A stretch of 64,000 bases of DNA, from contig CAKUTF010000010.1 in NCBI GenBank assembly GCA_934691725.1, forward strand, positions 11,109 through 75,108. The letters are read 5' to 3'. This DNA is from an uncultured Fibrobacter sp. (GTDB lineage: Bacteria > Fibrobacterota > Fibrobacteria > Fibrobacterales > Fibrobacteraceae). A program made the translations under genes and the position numbers. The notes below the pieces were generated by a model. It was given only the letters and a program-made list of their open reading frames with translations. It searched no databases and was not told where the DNA came from. Every line of letters begins with the position of its first letter. The stretch's first letter is position 1. Positions 50,007 through 59,612 of the stretch are shown here, in pieces.

Positions 50007-50873
50007 ATGATTTTTATACTTCTTGCCGTTGCCCTGCTTGCCGTCGCCTTTTTGATTTGGGGCTGGAACGATGTGGTTCTTCGAGATTCCAAGGGGAGGC
50101 TTTTGAGCCGCAAGGTAAAATCCGCCGACGAAGGCGCCCTGGTCGGTCTTTCCTATGGGACGTACGTCTTTGAAATCTGGCATGTCGGGCTTTTTCATCT
50201 GCGTCCGAGGCTCGTGAAAACGGTGAGCATCGAACACAATAAAATTTCCGAAAATGCGTGGAGCTTTTCGTATAAATTAAAGAACGAGTCGAGAGTTCTC
50301 CGTTCGGGAACAAAAAATTTAGGAACGGTATCTTTAAAAGCCAGATACTTGACGGATTGCGAAATTTTTCAGGCCGTGCAGAAATCCTATTTCAAAATCC
50401 TGAACAATCTGTATTTGCCGAAAAACAGCATTAGCGATACGACGACCATCGATTCTGTGCTGATTCATCCGACGGGAATCTACCTGTTTGAAAATTCCGT
50501 TTCCGAAGGATGGATCTATGGTGATGCGAACAGTAAATTTTGGTCGGCGACTGTTCTGCGCAACAACCGTACAAAAAATTCGGAATTTGAAAACCCGGTT
50601 CTTCGCAGTATGCGAAACGAGGAAGCGGTGCGGCGCATGTTCGAAAAGACGGAAAGCCTTCCGCTGCACATATTTTCCTATGTAGTGTTCAGCGACAAGG
50701 CGGTTTTGAAAGATGTTCCAGAAAGTTCGGTGGAGCGAAAACTCGTCTTGCGTGGCCAGCTTTCCCAAAGCCTTACCCGGACATTTAGCCTCGCGACTCC
50801 CGTATATACCGAAAAAGAAATCGACGAGTTCGCTTTGGAACTCGCCGGCTTTGCAGATAAAGTAACGCTGTGA
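50007..50873 (+). CDS. membrane-anchored NERD-domain-like protein
   Basis: A 288-residue protein with one N-terminal membrane helix (MIFILLAVALLAVAFLIWGW). Residues about 145-235 resemble the NERD nuclease-related domain: TIDSVLIHPTGIYLFENSVS, then EGWIYGDANSKFW. In NERD proteins the middle is E-x-K (as in FVIEVKNY), whereas here it is FENSVS, so the Lys of the PD-(D/E)xK site is missing and nuclease activity is doubtful. The C-terminus is alpha/beta. It stands alone, with repeat R4 just after it. Function unknown. Confidence 0.65.
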   Translation: MIFILLAVALLAVAFLIWGWNDVVLRDSKGRLLSRKVKSADEGALVGLSYGTYVFEIWHVGLFHLRPRLVKTVSIEHNKISENAWSFSYKLKNESRVLRSGTKNLGTVSLKARYLTDCEIFQAVQKSYFKILNNLYLPKNSISDTTTIDSVLIHPTGIYLFENSVSEGWIYGDANSKFWSATVLRNNRTKNSEFENPVLRSMRNEEAVRRMFEKTESLPLHIFSYVVFSDKAVLKDVPESSVERKLVLRGQLSQSLTRTFSLATPVYTEKEIDEFALELAGFADKVTL

Positions 50874-50877
50874 ATTT

Positions 50878-51174
50878 TAGAACCTGTTTTCATATGTGTC
50901 GGAGCATAACTCGGCAAGCTCGCTAGCCTGTCAAGTTCCATTCCTTAACGGGGATTCCCCGGTCAAGCCGGGAAATGACAATGAACAGAAACAGTTCGCT
51001 TGGAAACCCCCGCATCCCGTGTCCCGCTTGCCGTTTTCAAAAAGCTTAGACGTTTGCCAACCAATTTCTCATTGCTAATTCCTCATTCCCTTGGACGTCC
51101 TCGGCCTAGTCCCTAATCCCTGTTCCCTAATCCCTAAACCTAGACGTCCGCGATTCCTTATAAAGACATTCTCT
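50878..51174. repeat. dispersed intergenic repeat, copy R4
   Basis: A full copy: TAGAACCTGTTTTCATATGT near a stop codon, the GC-rich hairpin (one mismatch), diverged GACGT motifs (GACGTTTGCC, GACGTCCTCGG, GACGTCCGCG), CCCTAATCC runs, and the end TTATAAAGACATTCTCT, which abuts the stop of the fadL-like gene. It fills the 300-base gap. Confidence 0.8.
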
Positions 51175-52457
51175 TAGATTTTGAAATCGATGCCCGCCGC
51201 GATATTGTGGCTTGTCCTATCGTATGTCTTCTGGATGCCGTTTTCTTTCTTGGTGTATTCTTCGTAGAGCGTTTCCATATAGCCGATTTGGACCTGGAGG
51301 TTTTCTGTAAAGCGGAACGCGATGCCGCCGCCGACCGACCAGGAATCGGTGACGAAACTCAGGTCGCTGATGTAATCGTCCGTGATACCGTACATCGTGC
51401 GCTGCACGCTTGCCGAAATGGTGAGAGGTTTCAGGATGTCCGCTTCGATACCGAGTACAAATTCGTTTTCATCGCCGTCTAAGTCGTCCTGCTTGTCCTG
51501 CGGGTAATTGGCGAACGTGTCGAAGTAATGGTGGTAGCCGATCCCCGTGCGGAAGCGATCTGTCCAGGCGTAATTGAATCCGACGGAAAGGATGCCGGGA
51601 AGGTCGTTGTCGGATTTTTTCCCGTCGATAAATTGCGGCATATACTTGGTGACGATATCCTCGATTTTGTCGGTTTCGTTTTTCATTTCGATGAACGTGT
51701 TGTGTTCATACTTGATGCCCGCGCTGAATTTCTTGTAGTGGAATCCGAGGCTCGCTATCGGCGTGATTCCCCAGCCTGTCTGTTCGCAGTCGAGGAGCGT
51801 CTTGTTTAACATCGCATCGAGCTGTTCGTTCGGAACGAGAGACTTCATGGAGCCGTTGTAGGAATTGTAGGCGTAATTCAGGCGCGCGCCGAGAAACGCG
51901 GAGAACATATCCATGAAGCGGTAGCTTGCACCGATCTGCCATGCATAGACATATTGCTTGCCGATAAACTTCGCTTCGAAAAGCTGGGTCGGGCTCTGGA
52001 TGTTGCTTGCGCTCATCAGCTGTCCAAGTGCGGGCATTTGTTCTGCGGTCTTCGGGATTGTCTGCGAAAGCAGCGCATCGATCAGGGGGAGTCCCTTGTT
52101 GAACTTGGCTTCTCCGCCGCCGCCGATGATGTAAAAGCCTCCCGAAAGAGCGAAGTTTCCACGATGCCAGTTGACAAGAAGGCTGGGCATCACCGGGACA
52201 AAGGATTTCCCTTCGTAGTCGCCGAGCTTGTCCGTATCGATTTCGCGTGTCTGCCAAACGGTCTGGCTGTGGGCGGAAACATAAAGCCCGTCATCCATGA
52301 ACGCGGTTCCCGCCGGGTTGTAATAAACCGCGGAAGTTGTCGTCGAAGCGTCCTGGGCAAAGTTGCGGACAAAATCTGTCGATTGGTTGGTGTTGTGCAT
52401 GAGGCCACCGGCGAAAGTTGCCGATGCGAAAAGAGGAATGAGTTGTTTGATTTTCAT
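51174..52457 (-). CDS. FadL/OMPP1-family outer-membrane transporter
   Basis: A 427-residue beta-barrel. After a signal peptide (MKIKQLIPLFASATFAGG), the N-terminal plug region reads STTTSAVYYNPAGTAFMDDG, the typical FadL/TodX hallmark (NPAG). Many amphipathic strands follow (FALSGGFYIIGGGGEAKF; VGFNYAWTDRFRTGIGYHHY), ending in a C-terminal strand (SHNIAAGIDFKI). It probably moves hydrophobic molecules such as fatty acids or aromatics across the OM. Its 3' end touches repeat R4; upstream are 267 non-coding AT-rich bases. Confidence 0.88.
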   Translation of the reverse strand: MKIKQLIPLFASATFAGGLMHNTNQSTDFVRNFAQDASTTTSAVYYNPAGTAFMDDGLYVSAHSQTVWQTREIDTDKLGDYEGKSFVPVMPSLLVNWHRGNFALSGGFYIIGGGGEAKFNKGLPLIDALLSQTIPKTAEQMPALGQLMSASNIQSPTQLFEAKFIGKQYVYAWQIGASYRFMDMFSAFLGARLNYAYNSYNGSMKSLVPNEQLDAMLNKTLLDCEQTGWGITPIASLGFHYKKFSAGIKYEHNTFIEMKNETDKIEDIVTKYMPQFIDGKKSDNDLPGILSVGFNYAWTDRFRTGIGYHHYFDTFANYPQDKQDDLDGDENEFVLGIEADILKPLTISASVQRTMYGITDDYISDLSFVTDSWSVGGGIAFRFTENLQVQIGYMETLYEEYTKKENGIQKTYDRTSHNIAAGIDFKI

Positions 52458-52724
52458 AGTAACCGTTTTGTTTTGCGCGTAAGCTAGTTAATTGAAAAAA
52501 AAATCCAAGGCTATTTTTTCGTACAAATGAAATTTTTACACATAAATGAATTTGCATTTATCTATAGATAAAACGGCGTTTAATTATTGCGTACAAATGA
52601 AAGTTGATTTAACAATTTGCCGTAAAAACGGCTGTTTTCCTGAATTCCTGTTTAATAATGAAATTTGTTGAACTCGCTTTTAATTTTGCCGATTGGAAAG
52701 GTGGATGTTTTCTAGATTTATGCC
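52458..52724. other. AT-rich intergenic region with a 13-bp direct repeat
   Basis: This gap separates the divergent fadL-like gene and tcdA. CGTACAAATGAAA occurs at 52520-52532 and again at 52590-52602, 70 bases apart. It could be a regulatory site. No other feature seen. Confidence 0.45.
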
Positions 52725-53552
52725 ATGGCGATAGACAATGCGATTTTGCGTCGGACGGAACTCCTGCTCGGAGACGTTGCGATGCAGGAAATTTCCAAAA
52801 AGAGCGTGATCATCTTTGGCGTCGGCGGCGTCGGTTCCTGGTGCGCGGAAAGCCTTGTTCGGTCGGGAATCCAGAAGCTCACAATCGTGGATAGCGACCG
52901 CGTCTGCATCACGAATGTCAACCGCCAGCTGATGGCGACCGTCAAGACCGTAGGGCAGGTCAAGGTCGAGGCTCTCAAGGAACGTTTGCTACAAATTAAT
53001 CCGCTAGCGGAAATCGAAGCGCGACAGGAAATCTTTACGGCGGAAACGGCGGAAAATTTTCACATCGAAAAGTTCGACTATATCATCGACGCAATCGATT
53101 CCCTGAAAGACAAGGCGTTGCTGATTCTCTTGGCGTGCAAAACGAAATCGGTATTCTTCTCTTCGATGGGCGCCGCCCTGAAACTCGACCCGACCAAAAT
53201 CCATGTCGCCGAATTTTGGAAAGTCCAGGGATGCCCGCTTGCGCGTGCGCTTCGCACCAAGTTCCGCTCGAAAAAAACATTCCCGACGAAAAAGTTCCTG
53301 TGCGTCTATAGCGAAGAACTTTTGCAGAACAAGGGGAAAAACGGAACCTGCGGAACGGACAAGTGCATGTGTCCCAAGGCGAAAACGGGACCCGGCAACC
53401 AGGAACTTCTGAATCACGAATGGTGCTCGAGCAAGGCGCAAATCAACGGAACGCTCGCCCATGTCACGGCGATATTCGGGTTCACGATTGCGGGTCTGGT
53501 TCTCAAGGATATCGTACGGAAATCGGAAGCTATTTCTGGCTCGCAAACATAA
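52725..53552 (+). CDS. tcdA: tRNA threonylcarbamoyladenosine dehydratase
   Basis: TcdA (CsdL) uses ATP to cyclise t6A to ct6A at position 37 of ANN-decoding tRNAs. It has 275 residues: MoeB/ThiF-type Rossmann start VIIFGVGGVGSWCAESLVRSG, IVDSDRVCITNVNRQL, and IIDAIDSLKDKALL. Several Cys in the C-terminal part (GTCGTDKCMC) are typical of the family. Its last 23 bases overlap the convergent GNAT gene. It has its own AT-rich upstream region. Confidence 0.95.
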   Translation: MAIDNAILRRTELLLGDVAMQEISKKSVIIFGVGGVGSWCAESLVRSGIQKLTIVDSDRVCITNVNRQLMATVKTVGQVKVEALKERLLQINPLAEIEARQEIFTAETAENFHIEKFDYIIDAIDSLKDKALLILLACKTKSVFFSSMGAALKLDPTKIHVAEFWKVQGCPLARALRTKFRSKKTFPTKKFLCVYSEELLQNKGKNGTCGTDKCMCPKAKTGPGNQELLNHEWCSSKAQINGTLAHVTAIFGFTIAGLVLKDIVRKSEAISGSQT

Positions 53553-54093
53553 CGTTTTTCGGCGGGGAGGAATGTTCCCCGATGAACTTTTCCATCCAGA
53601 CCATGTTGTACCAGCGTCCGAACTTGTTTGCGCAATGGGTGAATGTCCCGGCGATGGAAAAGCCTTGGCGTTTGTGAAAATCGATGCTGCTGCCATCGAG
53701 ATATTCGTCGGGAGCGTCCGGGCTGGCAATGCAGGCGTAGAGATTGGTGACGCCCATTTTCCCGAGAAGTTTTTCTAATTCCCCGTAAAGTGTTTTCCCG
53801 ATGCCTTGGCGGCGAAAGCTCCGGTCGATGTAGATGGAAAGTTCTGCGGACCAATTGTAGGCGGGTCTTGCGTAGAACGGTCCCGCATAGGCATAGCCGA
53901 CGATTTGACTATCGATTTCCGCAACGATGTAGGGGTATCTGGAAAGTGTCCGGGCGATGCGCCCTTGAAATTCTTCGACAGAGGGAACGGCGGTCTCGTA
54001 AGTGATGGCTGTTTCGAGAACGTACGGCTCATAGATTTGCCGAATCGCCGCGGCATCTTTGACGGATGCCTTTCGAACTTGGATTGCGGACAT
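53530..54093 (-). CDS. GNAT N-acetyltransferase (phosphinothricin acetyltransferase-like)
   Basis: A 187-residue acetyl-CoA-dependent acetyltransferase. IRQIYEPYVLETAITYETAVP, then YAGPFYARPAYNWSAELSIY, the acetyl-CoA loop RRQGIGKTLYGELEKLL and GFSIAGTFTHCANKFGRWYN match the Pat/Bar-like group that acetylates amino-acid analogues such as phosphinothricin or methionine sulfone. Real substrate unknown. It overlaps the 3' end of tcdA on the opposite strand by 23 bases, so the transcripts are antisense at their ends. Confidence 0.9.
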   Translation of the reverse strand: MSAIQVRKASVKDAAAIRQIYEPYVLETAITYETAVPSVEEFQGRIARTLSRYPYIVAEIDSQIVGYAYAGPFYARPAYNWSAELSIYIDRSFRRQGIGKTLYGELEKLLGKMGVTNLYACIASPDAPDEYLDGSSIDFHKRQGFSIAGTFTHCANKFGRWYNMVWMEKFIGEHSSPPKNVMFASQK

Positions 54094-54104
54094 GCCTTTA
54101 AAAT

Positions 54105-54136
54105 AAAAAAGGCTCCCGAGAGCGGAAGCCTTTTTA
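54105..54136 (-). terminator. terminator of the GH5 cellulase gene
   Basis: AAAAAGGCT/AGCCTTTTT stem with a 12-base loop, just past the GH5 stop. A and T runs flank both sides. Confidence 0.85.
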
Positions 54137-54150
54137 AAAACTTTTCCCGT

Positions 54151-56052
54151 TTACTTGAGGTCCAGCGCCTTGTCCACGCCGTCGATGAGTTTGCCGTTTT
54201 CGACGACGGCGAAGCCTCCCGTGTAGCCCCAGTGCTGCCAGGGAATCTGGAGCGTGTCGCTGATTTCACGGACCGCGGTCATGTAGTTCAATACGCTCTG
54301 CGGATCGGACTTGACATTGTAAGCGCCGAATTCGTTCCAGACCAGGGGAACCTGCTTTTCGACCGCCCATTTCTTTGCCTTGACGATGCGGCTTAGGATG
54401 TAGCCCTTGCTACCCGTTTTGTAATACTGCTTGAGTGCGCTTTTTGTTCCGCTGGGGGTTGAAGCCCTGACCCCGAAATCCGAGGAATATTCGGACCATT
54501 CTTCGGGATTGTAGGGGAACTTGAGGTTGCGAATCGTCGAATAGTCTGTCCAGGAAGCGCCCTGGTGGCTGAAGACGAACGGATCGTAGGAGTGGATCGC
54601 ATAGACGATGTTGTTGTCTGTGAACGGTTCCCTTTTGGTTAGCTTGTCGATGGAATACCATTGGACGTCCCCGAAGATAATCGTGTGCGTGGAATCGACC
54701 GTGCGGATGGCATCGATCATTCCCTGTGCGGCTATCGTCCAGTTGTCCGCCGTGACCTTGCCGCTTGTCATGTCCGGTTCGTTCAGGAGCTCATAGAAAA
54801 TGTCTTCGCGGGGATTTTCGGCGTAGTGCGCGGCGACCGCTTTCCAGACGCCCGCCATCATCCGCAGATATTGCGGATCAACGGACGATTCCTTGTTGTA
54901 GCTGTTGTCATATTCGTGATAGTCGATGGTGAAGGACATCCCGTAGCGTTCTGTCCAGTTTACAAAGGAATCCAGGACGATGAAAATGGAATCGTTCATT
55001 TCGAGCGCGACGTTTCCCGTCGTGTCGTTCAAAAATTCGCTGCGGTTCGAAACATAGAGGTCGAGGTCTATCGGAAGCCGCAGAGCCTTGAAACCGCTTT
55101 CGGAAAGGATCCTCACGTCGTTTTCTCCGAATTCAAATTCGCCGGTGAATTTCCCGTCCGCTTCTTCGAGCCAGTTGGTAAAGTTCACGCCCTTGTTCAG
55201 ATACTTCATCGCCTTTTCCTGGAGCGGATTCGAAATGCCGATATCCCCGATGTCGATGTTATAGACCGTCGGATTTTGGATGGTCATGTCGGCGGTTTTC
55301 GGCGGAAGGTCTTCTGCGCCGACCAGGTAAATATCGTCGATGATGACGGAATCCTTTTTGCCGTTGCCCTTGACCTGGAAGCTTATCGCGGTCACGTTTG
55401 CCGGATTGAAAGTGACAGCCGTGCCCCAGCCGCCTTGGATCAGATCGTCGAAAGCGATGGTGACGGTGGTCCAACCGCTCGACTTTTTCTCGGATGCCAG
55501 GTGGACGTCATAGTCGATGACGTCGCTAGTCTCTACGTGGATGTAGTGGGCCGCCCCCTTGTAGGAATAACGGATTCCCGCATACTTGCTGACGTCAACC
55601 GTCGAAGGGACGAGGAAACCCCAGCCGACAAACGGATCGTATTGGTAGTTGCCCTTGTCCAGGCTGAATTCGACTTTCATCGCATACTTGGAACCGTTGT
55701 CCGTTTCCGCGGCGATGATGTTTCCTTCGGCATCCGTAGGCGTCGTGATGGTGGAAGCTCCGTCGTTTGACGCATCGTCGTAGGTGTACCAGCCGCTACC
55801 GATTTCCGTTTCGCCGTTGCCGTCTTCAAGGTTGTCGAGAAGAAGTCCGTTTTTAGGCGCGTCTGCGACCGAGGACGAACTCTCGGTGGACGTTTCGGAC
55901 GAGGAACTTTCTTCTCCTTCTGCTTCCGAAGAGGACGAAAGTTCTACCGAAGAGCTGCTCTCTTCCGGGGAACTGGACTTGTCGTCGGAACAGGCGGCGA
56001 ATAGGGAAAACGCCGATGCGACGGACAGAATAGCTAGACGACGAATGTGCAT
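54151..56052 (-). CDS. GH5 cellulase lipoprotein with CBM11-like domain
   Basis: A cell-surface endoglucanase of 633 residues. The signal ends LFAAC (Cys21) and is followed by a Ser/Glu linker (about 25-62) typical of Fibrobacter surface lipoproteins. Residues about 67-245 form a CBM11-like beta-sandwich (NGLLLDNLEDGNGETEIGSG, GWGFLVPSTVDVSKYAGIRY). The GH5 domain (about 280-633) has the acid/base Glu425 in ELLNEP and nucleophile Glu574 in VWNEFGAYN, plus HxY/HSYDP sites. It probably cleaves beta-1,4-glucan on the cell surface. It is a single-gene unit with its own terminator. Confidence 0.93.
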   Translation of the reverse strand: MHIRRLAILSVASAFSLFAACSDDKSSSPEESSSSVELSSSSEAEGEESSSSETSTESSSSVADAPKNGLLLDNLEDGNGETEIGSGWYTYDDASNDGASTITTPTDAEGNIIAAETDNGSKYAMKVEFSLDKGNYQYDPFVGWGFLVPSTVDVSKYAGIRYSYKGAAHYIHVETSDVIDYDVHLASEKKSSGWTTVTIAFDDLIQGGWGTAVTFNPANVTAISFQVKGNGKKDSVIIDDIYLVGAEDLPPKTADMTIQNPTVYNIDIGDIGISNPLQEKAMKYLNKGVNFTNWLEEADGKFTGEFEFGENDVRILSESGFKALRLPIDLDLYVSNRSEFLNDTTGNVALEMNDSIFIVLDSFVNWTERYGMSFTIDYHEYDNSYNKESSVDPQYLRMMAGVWKAVAAHYAENPREDIFYELLNEPDMTSGKVTADNWTIAAQGMIDAIRTVDSTHTIIFGDVQWYSIDKLTKREPFTDNNIVYAIHSYDPFVFSHQGASWTDYSTIRNLKFPYNPEEWSEYSSDFGVRASTPSGTKSALKQYYKTGSKGYILSRIVKAKKWAVEKQVPLVWNEFGAYNVKSDPQSVLNYMTAVREISDTLQIPWQHWGYTGGFAVVENGKLIDGVDKALDLK

Positions 56053-56174
56053 AAAGCCTCCGTGATGTTTTTCTTAAAATACAGAAATTTGCCGGGAACG
56101 GTTCGTGGATAGCGATTAAATATGAATTTGCCGTTTACAGGCGAAAACGCGGGAAATCAGGTTTTGGCGAGAAA

Positions 56175-56980
56175 ATGATGAAATTCGGTAAAGACGGCGA
56201 TTTTCATCTCGGCATCTCAAATTTCAACAGGGGGCGAAGTTTCAACCAGGCTTTACCGTGGCAATTGTCGCTCCAAATGCGGATGTGGTTGTTGGATAGC
56301 AAAACCTTATCGGATAAACGCATGGGTTGACGGTCGCCTGGAGCTTTGTCCACGCTAGCGATACCACCAAGAAAGACCGAGCGGGAGATTCCGTGTGGGT
56401 CAAGGATGCAAACGGTGCTGGGAAAGGCGCCTGGACGGAAATGCCGGGAATGCGCCTGCAGGACGGCGACTACATCCTCCGTGCGATTGTTCGCGACGAG
56501 GCGAAGAATATCAAAACATGCGATTACGCAAAGAAAATCCGTATCGACCGCACCGCCCCGAAAATCCTTAGCCTCGTGAGTTCCCGGCTGGTCTATCCCG
56601 ATTCGGTTACGGACTTTGCCGCAACCATCAAGGTCTCGGAAACGGAAGATATTTCCTCGAACCGGACCGGGATGCGCTGCCACTACCGTGTACTCGGTGG
56701 CGACGCGGACGGCGCCTTCCGGGAAGTCGCCGAAAGAGTCCTGTCGAACGATTCGCTAGGGTTCGAAATCCCCGCCGTGGCTGTCGGGTCGGAAAACGGC
56801 AAGCGCTACCTCGAAGCGGTCTGTATCGATGCGGCGGGCACCGCGGGAACCCGCACGGACCTCTTCCACGTGGGCGACCGCTACCCTGAAATAGTATCTC
56901 CAGCCGAAGACAAGGAATTTCTCGCTGTCGAATACATCCCGATTGTAGGGATGTATAAAATTTTCTACATTTGGGCCTGA
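56175..56980 (+). pseudogene. fragment of a large secreted protein gene, frameshifted
   Basis: GC-rich coding-like sequence in three successive frames: KFGKDGDFHLGISNFNRG, then KFQPGFTVAIVAPNADVVVVG up to a stop, then TVAWSFVHASDTTKKDRAGD to the end. The last frame contains an Ig-like or HYR-like module (RIDRTAPKILSLVSSRLVYP). It has no signal peptide and is cut at both ends. It sits directly upstream of the lipoprotein/hydrolase array and may be what is left of an earlier array member's C-terminal part, which I cannot verify because the only long member runs off the window. Confidence 0.55.
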
Positions 56981-57039
56981 ATTTTTTGACTATCATCCTT
57001 GTTTGAAGAATTGTAAAAGAAATTTTACGAAAAAAGAGT

Positions 57040-57945
57040 GTGAAAAATCAGAAGTATCAATTAAAAACGGCAAGATTGTGTGCATTCGCTGCTGTTGCAT
57101 TTGCTTGCACATGCATATGGGGGTGCGGGGACTTAAAGAAGGACGGCCCAGTGGAATGGGATTATGAACGGACTACAGGAAACGTAATAGGCTTTATTGA
57201 TGATTCTCTTGTGATTGTAAGCGATTGGAGAGGATGGTGCCAAGAAAAGAGTTCTTTTATTCACGATGGTGGAGTGGCCAGTGGTATCGGCCACCAAGGA
57301 TTGCGAGTCTATAATTATCGCGTTCAGGAAGATGGGCCGCGTTGGACTGATACACTGGATAATGAAAATACGAATGATTTTACATACCTAGTAGGGCAGT
57401 TGTCCGATTCCGTGATATGGGGTGGGAATGGAAAAGAATCTTTTTCCTTCTGGAAATTGGGTCAGAAACCAGTTGTCATGAATATGGCTATTTCTAAGGA
57501 TGGTTGCAATGCGACTTTTAAACAAGAAAAAATGAGAGAGTGGTTAAATGGTACAATCCTCTTGAAAGGGCCTCTTGGTGCTGCAGGTGATAGTTGCCAA
57601 TATGCGGTGCTGGACACAATTGCGAAAACATTGACATACAAACGACTGAGTGATGATTTGGAATGGATCAAGGAGTGTAATGATGTGCGGGCATGGGGTG
57701 AGGATGCGTATTGTTTGGATTATGAAGTTTCACTTGCGAGTGTTTATTTGAAGAATAACAATAAGATAAAAAATAGTATTTTAGTGGAGGACCAATTATG
57801 GTATTCTGGATCCTTTTTTTTTGGTAAAATGATGCTTGTAGATGGAAATTTATGCGAGTATAAGGATAATTGGGAATGTTATCCTAGACAGGGAATTTTA
57901 AAAATAGGATTTAATGCGGATAATGGTATAATTCTGCAATTCTAA
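57040..57945 (+). CDS. lipoprotein X1 of the tandem lipoprotein/hydrolase array
   Basis: A 301-residue lipoprotein: signal ending CIWGC (GTG start at 57040, weak ribosome-binding site), then a beta-rich body, possibly propeller-like (unproven). It is paralogous to 58722-59607 and 61057-61950. Shared blocks are GFIDDSLVIV, NYRVQEDGPRWTDTL, DSCQYAVLDTIAKTLTYKRL and EWIKECNDVRAWG. No family is recognised. It precedes a hydrolase gene by 17 bases, as in the other two pairs; the constant pairing hints at an inhibitor, chaperone or immunity role for the hydrolase, which is inference. AT-rich. Confidence 0.65.
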   Translation: MKNQKYQLKTARLCAFAAVAFACTCIWGCGDLKKDGPVEWDYERTTGNVIGFIDDSLVIVSDWRGWCQEKSSFIHDGGVASGIGHQGLRVYNYRVQEDGPRWTDTLDNENTNDFTYLVGQLSDSVIWGGNGKESFSFWKLGQKPVVMNMAISKDGCNATFKQEKMREWLNGTILLKGPLGAAGDSCQYAVLDTIAKTLTYKRLSDDLEWIKECNDVRAWGEDAYCLDYEVSLASVYLKNNNKIKNSILVEDQLWYSGSFFFGKMMLVDGNLCEYKDNWECYPRQGILKIGFNADNGIILQF

Positions 57946-57962
57946 TAGATAGTAGCATAGAA

Positions 57963-58634
57963 ATGTTTATGAAAAAAATATTTATTCTGGTGTTGGCTGT
58001 TTTCATTTTTTGTTGGTCCACTCCCAAGCCGATGGAATCCATTGAAAATTACAATGTGATGCTGATTCATGGTGCGTATGAATCTGGAAAAGGAATTGCG
58101 GAAAATATCAGCTATTCGTCAGCCTACGCCTCTGTAGATTATTTAGGTGAAGCAACTCTTGGTAAGTACACTAATGATGAAAGAATAACCAAGTGGCTAT
58201 CGAAAAATGTATTCGAAGAACCCGATATTGGTAAGGATAGAAATCCAGGCAATTCTTATGTCTATCATTGGCGGGCATTTACAAATCCTGCCGACAACTC
58301 AATTAACAATGCTAAGGAGTTGGGGCAACGAACATGGAATAAGGACAATGAAAAGTTCGGTCAACGTCGTGCGCTGATTGAGGAAGCTCAGGAAGTGAAG
58401 GCTAAAATATACAATCAACGGAAAATCGGAGATTCAGTTATTGTAGATTCAATTGTGGGCCAAATGGCTCTTGAACTCATTCGCCAAGACCCCAATCTTT
58501 ACCGTCAACTAGCCTCGCGCTACATCCTCATTGGTCATTCTATGGGTGGTGTTGTTGCAAGAGAATACACGCAGAATAGCGATTATTATCATGGCGAAGT
58601 TGACAAGGTGATAACGCTCGACAGCCCGCACTGA
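57963..58634 (+). pseudogene. hydrolase H1, truncated after the catalytic-serine region
   Basis: A secreted alpha/beta-hydrolase gene cut short at 223 residues. After the signal peptide (MFMKKIFILVLAVFIFCWS) and the conserved PKPMESIENYNVMLIHGAY, it keeps the nucleophile elbow IGHSMGGVVAREY, then stops at TGA just after TLDSPH. Paralogs continue with HEGTGALNMQ and hundreds more residues including the expected acid/His half. It may still be translated, but it should be inactive. The 87 bases to the next lipoprotein gene contain no clear remnant. AT-rich. Confidence 0.7.
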
Positions 58635-58721
58635 TGGCGTATTTAGTGTATGATTCCAGTGGGAAAATGCTATGTTGGTCCGGCGAAAAATCGGTATTTT
58701 TTTTATATTTGAATAATTGTT

Positions 58722-59607
58722 ATGAAAAATGTAAAAAGAATCTTGCCTTTTACGATATCGATGCTTTTGTGCGTGGGCTTGTTCGGCTGCACGGATAATG
58801 TAACTTTTGAATGGGGAAACTTCCGCAGCGACAGAACTATCGCAGGATTCATTGACGATTCTCTTGTTGTTGTGACAGACTGCAGGCGTTGGCATAGAAT
58901 CACGGAAACATGGAATGGCGGTTATAGTGAAGAGTCTTCTTGCGGTCATGACAGGATGATGGTCTATAATTTCCGGATTCAGGAGGATGGTCCGCGTTGG
59001 ATGGATTCTTTGACAAATGAAAGCGATGGTGGTTATTGGAAGCAATTGACAAATTCGAGTATATGGAGGTGGGATGGGGATAGTCAAGAAAAATTAAAGT
59101 TATGGGAAATAGGAAAGGACGCAAGAGAAATTAAGTTGAAAAAAAAATGAAGGGTGTTCTGGGGATTTTGAAATAAATCGTATGCATCAATGGCTCGGCG
59201 AAAACTTTATTGCATTAGGTGGCGACCTTTCAGCTGGTGGAGATAGTTGCCAATATGCGGTTTTGGATACGGTAGCGAAAACATTAGTGTATAAGCGTTT
59301 GTCAAAGGGCTTGGAATGGATTGAAAAGTGTGACGATGTGAAGGGATGGGAAAAAAGTGTCTATTGTTTGCTTTTTGACAAAGTTTCTTACAATGCTTAT
59401 TTGATTGTCGATGAATCTGTAAAAGACACTATGTCCCAGAATGAGTTTGGATGGGATAAGTATACGTCGTTTTTATTTATGGGTTGTTTTTTAAAAATGG
59501 GTGGTTGCATAAGCGAAATTAAAAGCGGAAAAATAAACTGCTTCTTGTATTTTGATTCAAGGAAAATGATATTTAAAAATATCGACGGAAAACTAATACA
59601 ATATTAG
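58722..59607 (+). pseudogene. lipoprotein X2, frameshifted in a run of nine A
   Basis: The second lipoprotein of the array. The first frame runs from ATG 58722 (signal ending LFGC) to KDAREIKLKKK, and a second frame from about 59150 carries EGCSGDFEINRMHQWLGENF and the rest of the X family to 59607. Removing one A from the A9 tract at about 59140 restores one frame of about 295 codons, so a single slip separates on from off. All X blocks are present on both sides of it. It precedes hydrolase H2 by 5 bases. Phase variation, decay or sequencing error are possible. Confidence 0.7.
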
Positions 59608-59612
59608 GTATT

